Part shown: piece by piece, positions 1 to 4,989 of the stretch
Numbering within the stretch: position 1 is the stretch's first letter
How the letters are laid out: each line of letters starts with the position of its first letter
Assembly (NCBI GenBank): GCA_007128555.1
Contig: SKXF01000169.1
Location: 1-7,163 of the forward strand
Direction: 5' to 3'
DNA: 7,163 nt
Source of the DNA: Clostridia bacterium
Lineage (GTDB): Bacteria; Bacillota_E; SLMV01; PUMD01
The notes under the pieces: generated by a model
Database searches by the model: none
Seen by the model: only the letters and a program-made list of their open reading frames with translations
What the model was told of the DNA's origin: nothing
Made by a program: the position numbers and the translations under genes

Positions 1-173
1 AAGCCAGAAGCAATCCCGAGAACCGCACCGAGACCCGAAAAAATCATCCGCTGCCCCGTCAGCGCGTCCAACCATCCACCGAGACGAAAGCCCAGGTAAA
101 TGGCCACCACGAGGACCAGCCCCAGCTGGATAATCAACCCTGAAAATGCAACCGCCTGACGCAGTATTGTCAT
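1..173 (-). CDS. AtpZ/AtpI family F0F1-ATPase accessory protein (5' part only)
   Basis: The first 57 codons are present; the 3' end lies beyond the left edge. The translation is a hydrophobic membrane protein with one helix at about residues 8-28, then a Gly-rich turn (GFRLGGWLDALTG, 28-40) and the start of a second helix (FSGLGAVLGIASG). This pattern of two helices joined by a G-x-x-LG-x-x-LD-x-x-x-G linker is typical of the AtpZ/AtpI family, small inner-membrane proteins usually encoded first in ATP synthase operons. They are thought to help assemble the c-ring or to carry Mg2+/Ca2+. The ATG at 173-171 follows GAGG with a 7-base spacer. A TTGCTA / TAAAAT promoter lies just upstream, so this probably opens an atp operon continuing leftwards. 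The family call rests on the motif only; the missing C-terminus prevents separating AtpZ from AtpI. Confidence 0.8.
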   Translation of the reverse strand, partial: MTILRQAVAFSGLIIQLGLVLVVAIYLGFRLGGWLDALTGQRMIFSGLGAVLGIASG

Positions 174-190
174 AACTCAACCTCGTGCTC

Positions 191-219
191 ATTTTACCGC
201 ACCCGAAGAAGGGTAGCAA
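191..219 (-). promoter_or_regulatory. Sigma70-type promoter for the AtpZ/AtpI gene
   Basis: Read on the minus strand, a -35 box TTGCTA (219-214) and a -10 box TAAAAT (196-191) are separated by exactly 17 bases. The -10 box matches the consensus at five of six positions and the -35 box at four of six. The -10 box ends 17 bases before the ATG at 173, so the leader would be very short but would still hold the GAGG ribosome binding site. This is the best promoter I can read in the window. It overlaps the inverted repeat at 199-233. Confidence 0.6.
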
Positions 220-233
220 GACACTTCGGGTGC
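199..233. repeat. 10-bp inverted repeat between hesA-like gene and atpZ
   Basis: GCACCCGAAG at 199-208 is perfectly complementary to CTTCGGGTGC at 224-233, with a 15-base loop. It lies 28 bases past the stop codon of the HesA-like gene, where a terminator would be expected, but no T-run follows on either strand. One arm falls inside the spacer of the atpZ promoter and the other lies just upstream of its -35 box. It may be a terminator for the HesA transcript, a protein-binding operator on the atp promoter, or both. Confidence 0.5.
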
Positions 234-260
234 AATACTTGATGGGCGAACGCAGCCGGT

Positions 261-1115
261 TTATGGCAACGAGACCCTGTCGAAGGAGCCACGGGATAGA
301 TCCAGGAACAGGACCCCATCACTGATAGGGTCGCCAACCCCCGCGATGATCTTCAGAAGCTCCTGGCACTGGAGGGCAGCTACAGCTGCTACCGTTGTGG
401 GGAGATTCCCGAGAAACTGCTCAACACCGTGACGATCCGCCCCACAAGGAGGTCCATACAGGCGCTCCAGGCCCTCTCCCTCTGCAGGGATCACCATGAC
501 CTGCCCCATCGTCCCAGCCACGGCCCCGTGCACCAGGGGTATCCCCAGGGACCTACATGTCTTCTGCAGGAGGAACCGGTCCGGAACGTTGTCGAGGCAA
601 TCCACCACCACCTGCGATGGCCCCAGTAAACTCCGGGCATTGGTCTGATCCAGGACGCAGCGGTGATGACAGATCTCAACCGCCCCGTTGATCTGCCCGA
701 TCCGCTCTCTGCACACATCGGCCTTCGCCTGTCCCATGTTCTGCTCCGTGCAATGGATCTGGCGGTTCAGATTGGACGCATCGTAGACGTCTGCATCCAC
801 CAGGATCAATTTGCCCACCCCGACCCGGGCCAGCAGCTCGGACACAACGCCCCCAAGCCCCCCGAGGCCTACCACCGAGACCACAGACTCCAACAGGGCC
901 ACCTGGCCATCGATGCCCAGGGTTCCGATGCTTCGCTGGTAACGTCGCGGAATCACGCCATTTCGCAGGGCAGCGATCTCCACCTCTCTTCGGGAGATCG
1001 ACAGATCGACCGCCAGGGCATCCGTCTCGGCGATACCCAGAACCCACAGGCTCTCACCATCGGGTCCCTCAACCCTCTCTGCTAACCCTACAATCTCCGC
1101 CATCGTATCGGACAT
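261..1115 (-). CDS. HesA/MoeB/ThiF-type adenylyltransferase (E1-like)
   Basis: A 284-residue E1-like enzyme expected to activate the C-terminal Gly-Gly of a ubiquitin-fold sulfur carrier by adenylation in the cytoplasm. Visible landmarks are the Rossmann nucleotide loop VVGLGGLGG (81-89), the acidic residues of VDADVYD (106-112), the NLNRQ box (115-119), K131, and the metal-site DCLDN (172-176). An N-terminal extension of about 60 residues ends in GVIPRRYQRSIGTLG. This extension, and the GPPCGAD stretch near 221-227, resemble the HesA-like proteins found beside tungsten aldehyde ferredoxin oxidoreductase genes. The paired CxxC zinc ligands of classical MoeB and ThiF are absent; C224 is the only candidate catalytic cysteine in the usual region. 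The ATG at 1115 follows AAGGAAG. The likely partner is the MoaD-like gene 105 bases upstream. The exact pathway (tungstopterin, molybdopterin, thiamine or another sulfur transfer) cannot be read from the sequence. Confidence 0.9.
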   Translation of the reverse strand: MSDTMAEIVGLAERVEGPDGESLWVLGIAETDALAVDLSISRREVEIAALRNGVIPRRYQRSIGTLGIDGQVALLESVVSVVGLGGLGGVVSELLARVGVGKLILVDADVYDASNLNRQIHCTEQNMGQAKADVCRERIGQINGAVEICHHRCVLDQTNARSLLGPSQVVVDCLDNVPDRFLLQKTCRSLGIPLVHGAVAGTMGQVMVIPAEGEGLERLYGPPCGADRHGVEQFLGNLPTTVAAVAALQCQELLKIIAGVGDPISDGVLFLDLSRGSFDRVSLP

Positions 1116-1220
1116 CGCTCTTCCTTCCTTTCACCTTCGGGCTCGAAGTTGCAAGGAGACCCGCAAGAAAAAGACCGCACCCGGGACCTACGAGGGCCTG
1201 TCCACCAGAGCCGTCGCCCA

Positions 1221-1460
1221 TCATCCTCCTGCCACGAGGGGGAACAGGTCCACCCGGTCGCCCGGGCTGAGCCTGTCATCGGGATTAGCCCGGCGGTGGT
1301 TCACAAAAATCACGGGGGCCTCCCCAGGGGGAATCTCCATGCGCTGGCACAGGGATCGGATGGTCTCCCCCGGGACAATCTCAACCTGCAGGGGCCTCAC
1401 CCCATCCCCGGGATGATACGTCCGCAGGGACGCGTAGAGCCGAATCTGCACCTCGTCCAT
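1221..1460 (-). CDS. MoaD/ThiS-like ubiquitin-fold sulfur carrier
   Basis: A 79-residue protein of the MoaD/ThiS beta-grasp type. It opens with a beta strand (VQIRLYASLRTY, 4-15), has a GETIRSLCQRM helix (31-41), a central IFVNHRRANPDDRLSPGDRVDLFP segment (51-74, the typical 'V-N-G ... L-x-x-G-D-x-V-x-x-x-P' pattern), and ends exactly in VAGG. The terminal Gly-Gly is the site that becomes an acyl-adenylate and then a thiocarboxylate. The ATG at 1460 follows GAGGG with a suitable spacer. The downstream HesA-like gene is the obvious activating partner. It could serve molybdopterin or tungstopterin synthesis, or another sulfur delivery route. The length matches the family (about 75-90 residues). 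Confidence 0.9.
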   Translation of the reverse strand: MDEVQIRLYASLRTYHPGDGVRPLQVEIVPGETIRSLCQRMEIPPGEAPVIFVNHRRANPDDRLSPGDRVDLFPLVAGG

Positions 1461-1485
1461 GTCACCACCCTCATTCAGAAGATCG

Positions 1486-1510
1486 GTGGGCGATCGACCG
1501 ACCCGCCCAC
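1486..1510. repeat. 7-bp inverted repeat before the MoaD-like gene
   Basis: GTGGGCG (1486-1492) and CGCCCAC (1504-1510) are perfect complements around an 11-base loop, in the 95-base gap between the GNAT gene and the MoaD-like gene. No T-run follows, so it is not a convincing intrinsic terminator. It could influence read-through or RNA processing between the two genes. Confidence 0.35.
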
Positions 1511-1555
1511 GACCTTCATCGCATCGCGACTGATCATGTCTGCTTCAAACTCGGA

Positions 1556-2473
1556 TCACCCGCGGAGGCCAATCGCTGGATCTTTGAGCGTTCCTCGGTC
1601 CGCATTCATCACCAACCAGATCCCGGTGACCCTATCCTTCTCGAATCCGCAACGATGATAGAGCCGAAGGGCTCCCCTGTTGCTGCTCATGACACCCAGT
1701 TTAACCTCGCGGGAGCCCGAAGCATACAGGGATCTCGTCAGCCTGGTCAGCAGGCTCCATCCGATCCCCTGGCCCTGGAAATCCGGATCCACACCGATGG
1801 CCTCAATCCAGCCCACCTCTGTCCCCTCCATAAGCTGGTATACCCCCACTGGTTCTCCCCGTCGGACGCACAGCCCAGCTGTGACCTGGCTGTTGAGCAT
1901 TTCCCCCAGATCCTTCTCACTGAGGGAGCCTCCGTTCGGCACCCAGGCGAGGGTCCGATTGTATATTCTTCGGAACTCGTCACCGTTGATGGGGTTGAGT
2001 CGCACCAGCTCAACGTCAACCCCCGGGTCACGATCGGGGGCATCCCGCCTGTGGCATAGTATCATCGCCATGTGGGAATCGCAAAAACCCTGCTCCTCGA
2101 GGAGGGGCAGCAGGTATTCGCCCGTGGGTGGTATGCCCAGTGAAACCCTGTTCACCTCATAGGGAAGAAGATGGGCCAGGGCTCGCGTCAGCAGCCTGGG
2201 GAAATCCTCCAGCCGCTCCCTGGCAATGTAGGCACCGGTTATAAACGCCTCTCCCCTCTCGGGGATCTCGCGGGTGATGACCCCGAGGGAACCGACGACC
2301 TGGCCATTCGCCCACAGCGAAAAATGGCCCCTGCCATAATCGTAGACCTCGCCGCCATATTTCTCGACCATCTCAGCAAAGCCATCAACATGCATCTCGT
2401 GTCCCAGGCTGGACAGGTGCATCCAGAGTTGCTGCCGCTCCTCACCCGTTAAGGCCTCAAACACCCTGATCAA
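1556..2473 (-). CDS. Tandem-GNAT N-acetyltransferase
   Basis: A protein of about 305 residues built from two GNAT-fold halves. The C-terminal half is a complete domain: WIEAIGVDPDFQGQGIGWSLL holds the acetyl-CoA pyrophosphate loop Q-x-x-G-x-G (Q233, G236, G238), and SSNRGALRLYHRCGFEKD (263-280) is the usual alpha4/beta-strand 'N-x-x-A-x-x-x-Y-x-x-x-GF' motif. The N-terminal half (GHFSLWANGQVVGSLGVI to LLEEQGFCD, about 49-132) has the GNAT strand pattern but no clear pyrophosphate loop, so it may be a non-catalytic copy. The substrate is unknown. The start is uncertain: TTG at 2473 follows GGGAGGG with a 7-base spacer and begins at the first predicted strand. GTG at 2527, three bases past the upstream stop, and ATG at 2497 are in frame but have weaker ribosome binding sites. 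Confidence 0.88.
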   Translation of the reverse strand: MIRVFEALTGEERQQLWMHLSSLGHEMHVDGFAEMVEKYGGEVYDYGRGHFSLWANGQVVGSLGVITREIPERGEAFITGAYIARERLEDFPRLLTRALAHLLPYEVNRVSLGIPPTGEYLLPLLEEQGFCDSHMAMILCHRRDAPDRDPGVDVELVRLNPINGDEFRRIYNRTLAWVPNGGSLSEKDLGEMLNSQVTAGLCVRRGEPVGVYQLMEGTEVGWIEAIGVDPDFQGQGIGWSLLTRLTRSLYASGSREVKLGVMSSNRGALRLYHRCGFEKDRVTGIWLVMNADRGTLKDPAIGLRG

Positions 2474-2530
2474 TGGCAACCCTCCCGCTGTGTTCATCTC
2501 CAGGATTGTCCTGCATAACCACAACACTCG

Positions 2531-3007
2531 TTACCTGGGCTTCACCACCAGTACGCCGGTCGCCACAACCTCAGGAACGGAGCCTGACAGGGACACAGAC
2601 CAGAAGTACTCGCCGGGGGGAAGGGGCCGATCCCTGTAAAGGAAGACGAGCACCCAATAGCTATCGGTTCGAGTGCCCATGTCCTGGAAGGAGAAGTAAC
2701 GCTTTGGCGAATTCACCTCGCGGCCATCGATCCGGAACTCCATCTGCAGGTCATAGAGGGTCTCCTCGAGGGCGTCGCGGGACCCACTTCCCCACCCAAA
2801 TCCCCATGTCACGGAAGAACCAGCGGGCACCTCCACATACGCAGAACCCGCCCAGGCCTGGTCCCAGAGCCATATGTGATCCGGTTCGGTCAGAAACGTC
2901 TCGCTGGCATGGAGCGGATGAACTCCGTCGGCGCCCGGGTTAATGTAGGCCATTGCCAGCAACAGACCCAACATGACCAATCCATTGGTGACAACACGTC
3001 GTTGCAT
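2531..3007 (-). CDS. Small exported protein of unknown function
   Basis: A 158-residue protein I do not recognise. It starts with a signal-peptide-like segment: MQRR, a hydrophobic core (LVMLGLLLAMA, 10-20), and possible cleavage near residues 20-35. The mature part is rich in aromatic and beta-forming residues (SSVTWGFGWGSGS, 64-76; YWVLVFLYRDRPLPPGEYFWSVSLSG, 117-142). The PPGEY-x-W-x-V-x-LSG stretch resembles the end of an Ig-like or beta-sandwich domain. No enzyme motif is visible and the mature part has no cysteine. The ATG at 3007 is preferred over an in-frame start at 3130 because it sits 8 bases after AGAGGGAG and begins a signal peptide. The stop lies close to the GNAT gene, suggesting one transcript. 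The gene is divergent from NikR. Confidence 0.75.
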   Translation of the reverse strand: MQRRVVTNGLVMLGLLLAMAYINPGADGVHPLHASETFLTEPDHIWLWDQAWAGSAYVEVPAGSSVTWGFGWGSGSRDALEETLYDLQMEFRIDGREVNSPKRYFSFQDMGTRTDSYWVLVFLYRDRPLPPGEYFWSVSLSGSVPEVVATGVLVVKPR

Positions 3008-3038
3008 GATGCACACTCCCTCTTCTGTGCTATGCATC
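3008..3038 (-). promoter_or_regulatory. Hairpin presenting the ribosome binding site of the exported-protein gene
   Basis: On the minus strand GATGCATA (3038-3031) can pair with TGTGCATC (3015-3008), eight pairs including one G-U. The 15-base loop holds the Shine-Dalgarno AGAGGGAG (3023-3016), and the ATG at 3007 follows the stem directly. The fold could tune translation initiation. It is read from complementarity only. Confidence 0.35.
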
Positions 3039-3118
3039 CTTTCTGCAAGCCATGCGCAATGCCCTCCCTGTGGGTCAAATGCACGGGCCAACCGGTCATG
3101 CAGGATTGCCCCTTCCCG

Positions 3119-3143
3119 GTGACGAATCATGAAACAACGTCAC
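3119..3143. promoter_or_regulatory. Candidate NikR operator in the divergent region
   Basis: A perfect inverted repeat GTGACG-N13-CGTCAC ends two bases before the purine-rich ribosome binding site of nikR (about 3145-3153). NikR tetramers bind split dyads such as GTATGA-N16-TCATAC in E. coli; as I recall, Geobacter sites have GTG-starting arms about 13-14 bases apart. The arms here begin with GT and end with AC, but the 19-base half-site spacing is a little short, so the match is by architecture and position. The site could serve nikR autoregulation and control of the divergent gene. Confidence 0.4.
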
Positions 3144-3160
3144 TGAGAGGGGGAAACCTC

Positions 3161-3583
3161 TTGAGCTGCGACGATCCCCTGATGCGATTTGGGATCACCA
3201 TGGAGCGGAGCCTATTGCAGCGATTGGACCGGGTGATCGAAGAGAAGGGATATTCCTCCCGTTCCGATTTTCTGCGCCGCCTGGCCCGGGTAGCCGCAGT
3301 GGAAGCGGAGTTTGAAGGCCAGGAGACCGAGATGGTCGGAACCCTCACCCTCCTGTATCAGCATGAACAGGTGAACCTGGGACACGCCCTCACCAGCATC
3401 GAACACGGGCACCTGGGAGTCGTCACCGCCAGCCTCCACGTACACCTGGACGCAGGAGATTGCCTGGAGGTCCTGGTGCTGCAGGGACATTCTTCTCACA
3501 TAAGAGAAATCGCGAACCAGATTGGGTCAATGCGGGGCGTGAAACTCGCTGAGCTGTCCCTTGCGGCCGCCTCAAAGGGTTGA
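3161..3583 (+). CDS. nikR: NikR nickel-responsive transcriptional regulator
   Basis: A cytoplasmic nickel sensor and repressor that usually controls nickel uptake genes. From the internal Met at 3182 (residue 1 here) the N-terminal ribbon-helix-helix domain reads MRFGITMERSLLQRLDRVI, then EKGYSSRSDFLRRLAR. The C-terminal ACT-like nickel domain runs from VGTLTLLYQHEQ to the end. All four high-affinity nickel ligands of E. coli NikR (H76, H87, H89, C95) have counterparts: H75, H86 and H88 in SLHVHLD, and C94 in GDCLEVLVLQG. The length is 133 residues from ATG 3182, or 140 from TTG 3161, both normal for the family. TTG 3161 is preferred because AGAGGGGG lies 7 bases before it, whereas ATG 3182 has no ribosome binding site. 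No nickel transporter is in the window, so its targets lie elsewhere, apart possibly from itself. Confidence 0.93.
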   Translation: MSCDDPLMRFGITMERSLLQRLDRVIEEKGYSSRSDFLRRLARVAAVEAEFEGQETEMVGTLTLLYQHEQVNLGHALTSIEHGHLGVVTASLHVHLDAGDCLEVLVLQGHSSHIREIANQIGSMRGVKLAELSLAAASKG

Positions 3584-3601
3584 CGCCATGAACCGTCAAC
3601 C
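3578..3601 (+). terminator. Hairpin at the nikR stop codon
   Basis: GGTTGACG (3578-3585) and CGTCAACC (3594-3601) form a perfect 8-bp stem with an 8-base loop, spanning the nikR stop codon at 3581-3583. The following bases, TGTTCTGTGTG, are only moderately T-rich, so this would be a weak intrinsic terminator or an attenuator between nikR and the methyltransferase gene. Confidence 0.35.
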
Positions 3602-3756
3602 TGTTCTGTGTGCTGCGGAGTTCCACGGTGCAAACTTTAATGTGAAGGGGAAGTGTCACGTGCTTGTTGAAAGAGCCGGGGCCTGTTCGGCCGACGAGAC
3701 CCATGCCCCCAGTTCGCTGCGGGGGCTGCGATAACCCATGAGGAGGCGCACCAACC
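3584..3756 (+). other. Structured leader between nikR and the methyltransferase gene
   Basis: This 173-base gap can form several hairpins: the one at the nikR stop, GGCC-TGTTC-GGCC at 3680-3692, and a strong GCCCCC/GGGGGC stem at 3705-3726 whose inner part closes on a TTCG tetraloop. GGTGC near 3628-3632 can also pair with GCACC near 3748-3753, enclosing the whole segment. I compared it by eye with cobalamin, molybdenum-cofactor, SAM, SAH and nickel/cobalt riboswitch cores and found no convincing match. A 48-codon open frame (3588-3734) runs through it; its start codon lies in a hairpin loop, so I do not call it a gene. Confidence 0.35.
3705..3726 (+). repeat. Strong GC hairpin with TTCG loop
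   Basis: GCCCCC (3705-3710) pairs with GGGGGC (3721-3726). Inside, AG-TTCG-CT gives two more pairs and a stable tetraloop, with GC bulged on the 3' side. It ends 14 bases before the AGGAGG (3741-3746) of the methyltransferase gene. There is no T-run, so it is not an intrinsic terminator as read. Confidence 0.45.
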
Positions 3757-4356
3757 TTGAAACATGATGATCGATCTTTTTTCGACACCAGGGCTGAAAC
3801 ATGGGATGAGGACAACCCCGTGCCAGGGGACAAGCTCGATCGTCTCCTGGATCTCTGCGAAATCCATCCAGGACAGGACATTCTCGACGTGGGTACTGGC
3901 ACAGGAAGACTTGTTCCCCTGCTGCTTGAACGGGTCGGCCCGGAGGGAAGCGTCTCGGGCCTGGACCCCTCCCGCGGTATGCTGTCAGTGGCCCGGAAAC
4001 GTTATGACTCACCCAACCTCCGCTTCGTCCGGGCGCCCGCAGAGTCGATCCCCTTCGAAGACCACTCCTTCGACCTCGCCCTATGTTACTCGGTGTTTCC
4101 TCATTTCGGGGACCCGAATGAAGCAATCGCCGAGATGGTGAGGATCCTGAGACCCTCCGGACACCTGGTGATCGCCCACACCGAAGGCCGGGAGGCGATC
4201 AACGCCCGGCATCGATCCGCCGGCAGGCATGTCGCCAATGATATACTGCCACCCGCTGACGACGTATCGCGATTGCTGACCAGGCAGCCACTGAGGGTCA
4301 ACAGGAGCCTGGATCGCCCCGACGTCTTCTTCGTATCGGCCATCAAAAGCCCTTAG
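3757..4356 (+). CDS. Class I SAM-dependent methyltransferase
   Basis: A 199-residue cytoplasmic methyltransferase of the UbiE/Methyltransf_11 type. It begins FFDTRAETWDEDN, typical of this group. Motif I is DILDVGTGTGRLVPLL (41-56), which binds SAM; the acidic residue after strand 2 is D70 in SGLDPSRGML; the PAESIPFEDHSFDLALC stretch (94-110) gives motifs II/III; and EMVRILRPSGHLVIAH (126-141) follows. The C-terminal third (INARHRSAGRHVANDILPPADDV, then FFVSAIKSP) should set substrate choice, which I cannot identify. TTG at 3757 is the only reasonable start: an in-frame stop lies at 3739-3741, and AGGAGG sits 10 bases upstream. It lies downstream of nikR in the same direction, so a link to metal or tetrapyrrole metabolism is possible but only inferred. 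Confidence 0.88.
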   Translation: MKHDDRSFFDTRAETWDEDNPVPGDKLDRLLDLCEIHPGQDILDVGTGTGRLVPLLLERVGPEGSVSGLDPSRGMLSVARKRYDSPNLRFVRAPAESIPFEDHSFDLALCYSVFPHFGDPNEAIAEMVRILRPSGHLVIAHTEGREAINARHRSAGRHVANDILPPADDVSRLLTRQPLRVNRSLDRPDVFFVSAIKSP

Positions 4357-4357
4357 C

Positions 4358-4377
4358 GGGGCTCCTGAGAGGACCCC
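4358..4377 (+). terminator. Hairpin just after the methyltransferase stop
   Basis: GGGG-C-TCCT (4358-4366) pairs with AGGA-CCCC (4370-4377), eight pairs with one bulged C and a GAG loop, starting two bases after the TAG stop. No T-run follows. The position fits a terminator or transcript-stabilising hairpin. Confidence 0.4.
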
Positions 4378-4601
4378 TACGCCTGACGTCACCCCTCTCT
4401 GAATCACAGAAAGATTCGGCCTCAGCCAACTATTTAGGCAGGATTACCATGCTCCTGTATCGAATATCGAATACAGATGATATCCACCAGCCACTGATCA
4501 TATCAATAACCCGAGACCTATTGTCGCGTTCCGCGTGGGGGGACATGCCGTCCGTATGGTTGGAAGCATGTAGATGTGCCAATTCGAAGGGAGGAAGACG
4601 G
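4378..4601 (+). other. Upstream region of the 97-residue protein gene
   Basis: These 224 bases hold no gene I can support. I see an 8-bp palindrome TGACGTCA (4384-4391), a short GAATC/GATTC dyad near 4401-4417, and a tandem ATCGAAT repeat near 4460-4473. The reading frame of the downstream gene stays open back to an ATG at 4449, but that stretch has no good ribosome binding site. No convincing -35/-10 pair was found. Confidence 0.35.
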
Positions 4602-4895
4602 ATGGATGCAGAAAGCAGTGCTGCCATCGAAGTACCCTACACCGTTCAGGAGATGGACTCCGAAAACCGTGCAACGATCGAACAGGATCACATCGAGTTT
4701 GTGGAGCAGAAGAGGCTCGGCCTCAGTCGCTTCATCATACAGATCAAGGATATCATCGCCTGCGACATCATCCCCGGTGAGAAAGGCGACGAGATCCGTG
4801 TCCAGCGGCGAATAGGAAACGCCATGAGGCTCGGACCGGTCGATCCGGAATCCGCCAGGGCAGTCGCTACGCTGATCGACAAATTGCGCGGGTAA
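4602..4895 (+). CDS. Small hypothetical protein, possible bacterial PH-like fold
   Basis: A 97-residue cytoplasmic protein with no signal peptide or membrane helix that I do not firmly recognise. The first 25 residues are acidic and likely flexible. The rest alternates short strands and ends in a helix: HIEFVEQKRLGLSRFIIQIKD (30-50), IIACDIIPGEKGDEIRVQRR (51-70), then DPESARAVATLIDKLRG (81-97). A run of strands with an 'I-x-x-x-D-I' turn followed by one closing helix after 'DPE-A' is how bacterial PH-like domains look, but this is a low-confidence fold guess. The ATG at 4602 is chosen because GGGAGG lies 7 bases upstream; an in-frame ATG at 4449 would give 148 residues without such a site. 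It is convergent with the hydrolase gene. Confidence 0.72.
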   Translation: MDAESSAAIEVPYTVQEMDSENRATIEQDHIEFVEQKRLGLSRFIIQIKDIIACDIIPGEKGDEIRVQRRIGNAMRLGPVDPESARAVATLIDKLRG

Positions 4896-4907
4896 TGAGG
4901 GCTCAGC

Positions 4908-4938
4908 ATGAACCCGGGTGATCATCACCCGGGTTCAT
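4908..4938. terminator. 31-base perfect palindrome between convergent genes
   Basis: The segment reads the same on both strands apart from its central base at 4923: arms ATGAACCCGGGTGA and TCACCCGGGTTCAT with a TCA loop. It starts 13 bases after the stop of the small-protein gene and 52 bases from the end of the convergent hydrolase gene. A 14-bp stem in this place suggests a bidirectional terminator, though neither side has a T-run. Each arm contains the palindrome ACCCGGGT, so a protein-binding site is an alternative. Confidence 0.55.
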
Positions 4939-4989
4939 CGCACCACCTCACACCCAGGTGCCCCTCCCCTGGTGACGCCGACCTGGACA

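Noticed and set aside
1088..1223. A 48-codon minus-strand frame starting at ATGATG right after the Gly-Gly codons of the MoaD-like gene and running into the HesA gene
   Set aside because: The AGGAGG directly touches the start codon, too close to act as its ribosome binding site, and it overlaps the HesA start out of frame.
3008..3030. The in-frame upstream ATG at 3130 for the exported protein
   Set aside because: It would bury the signal peptide 41 residues from the N-terminus and lacks the good ribosome binding site found at 3016-3023.
2876..3160. The nikR reading frame stays open far upstream, allowing a 235-residue protein
   Set aside because: The added residues match nothing in NikR, overlap the divergent exported-protein gene, and family length fits the start at 3161 or 3182.
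3623..3756. Cobalamin riboswitch-like pieces (GGTGC, TTAA...GGGGAAG, TGCCCCC) in the leader of the methyltransferase gene
   Set aside because: The required core with its paired CCGGTG/CCGG element and the conserved B12 box are absent, and the pieces do not come in the right arrangement.
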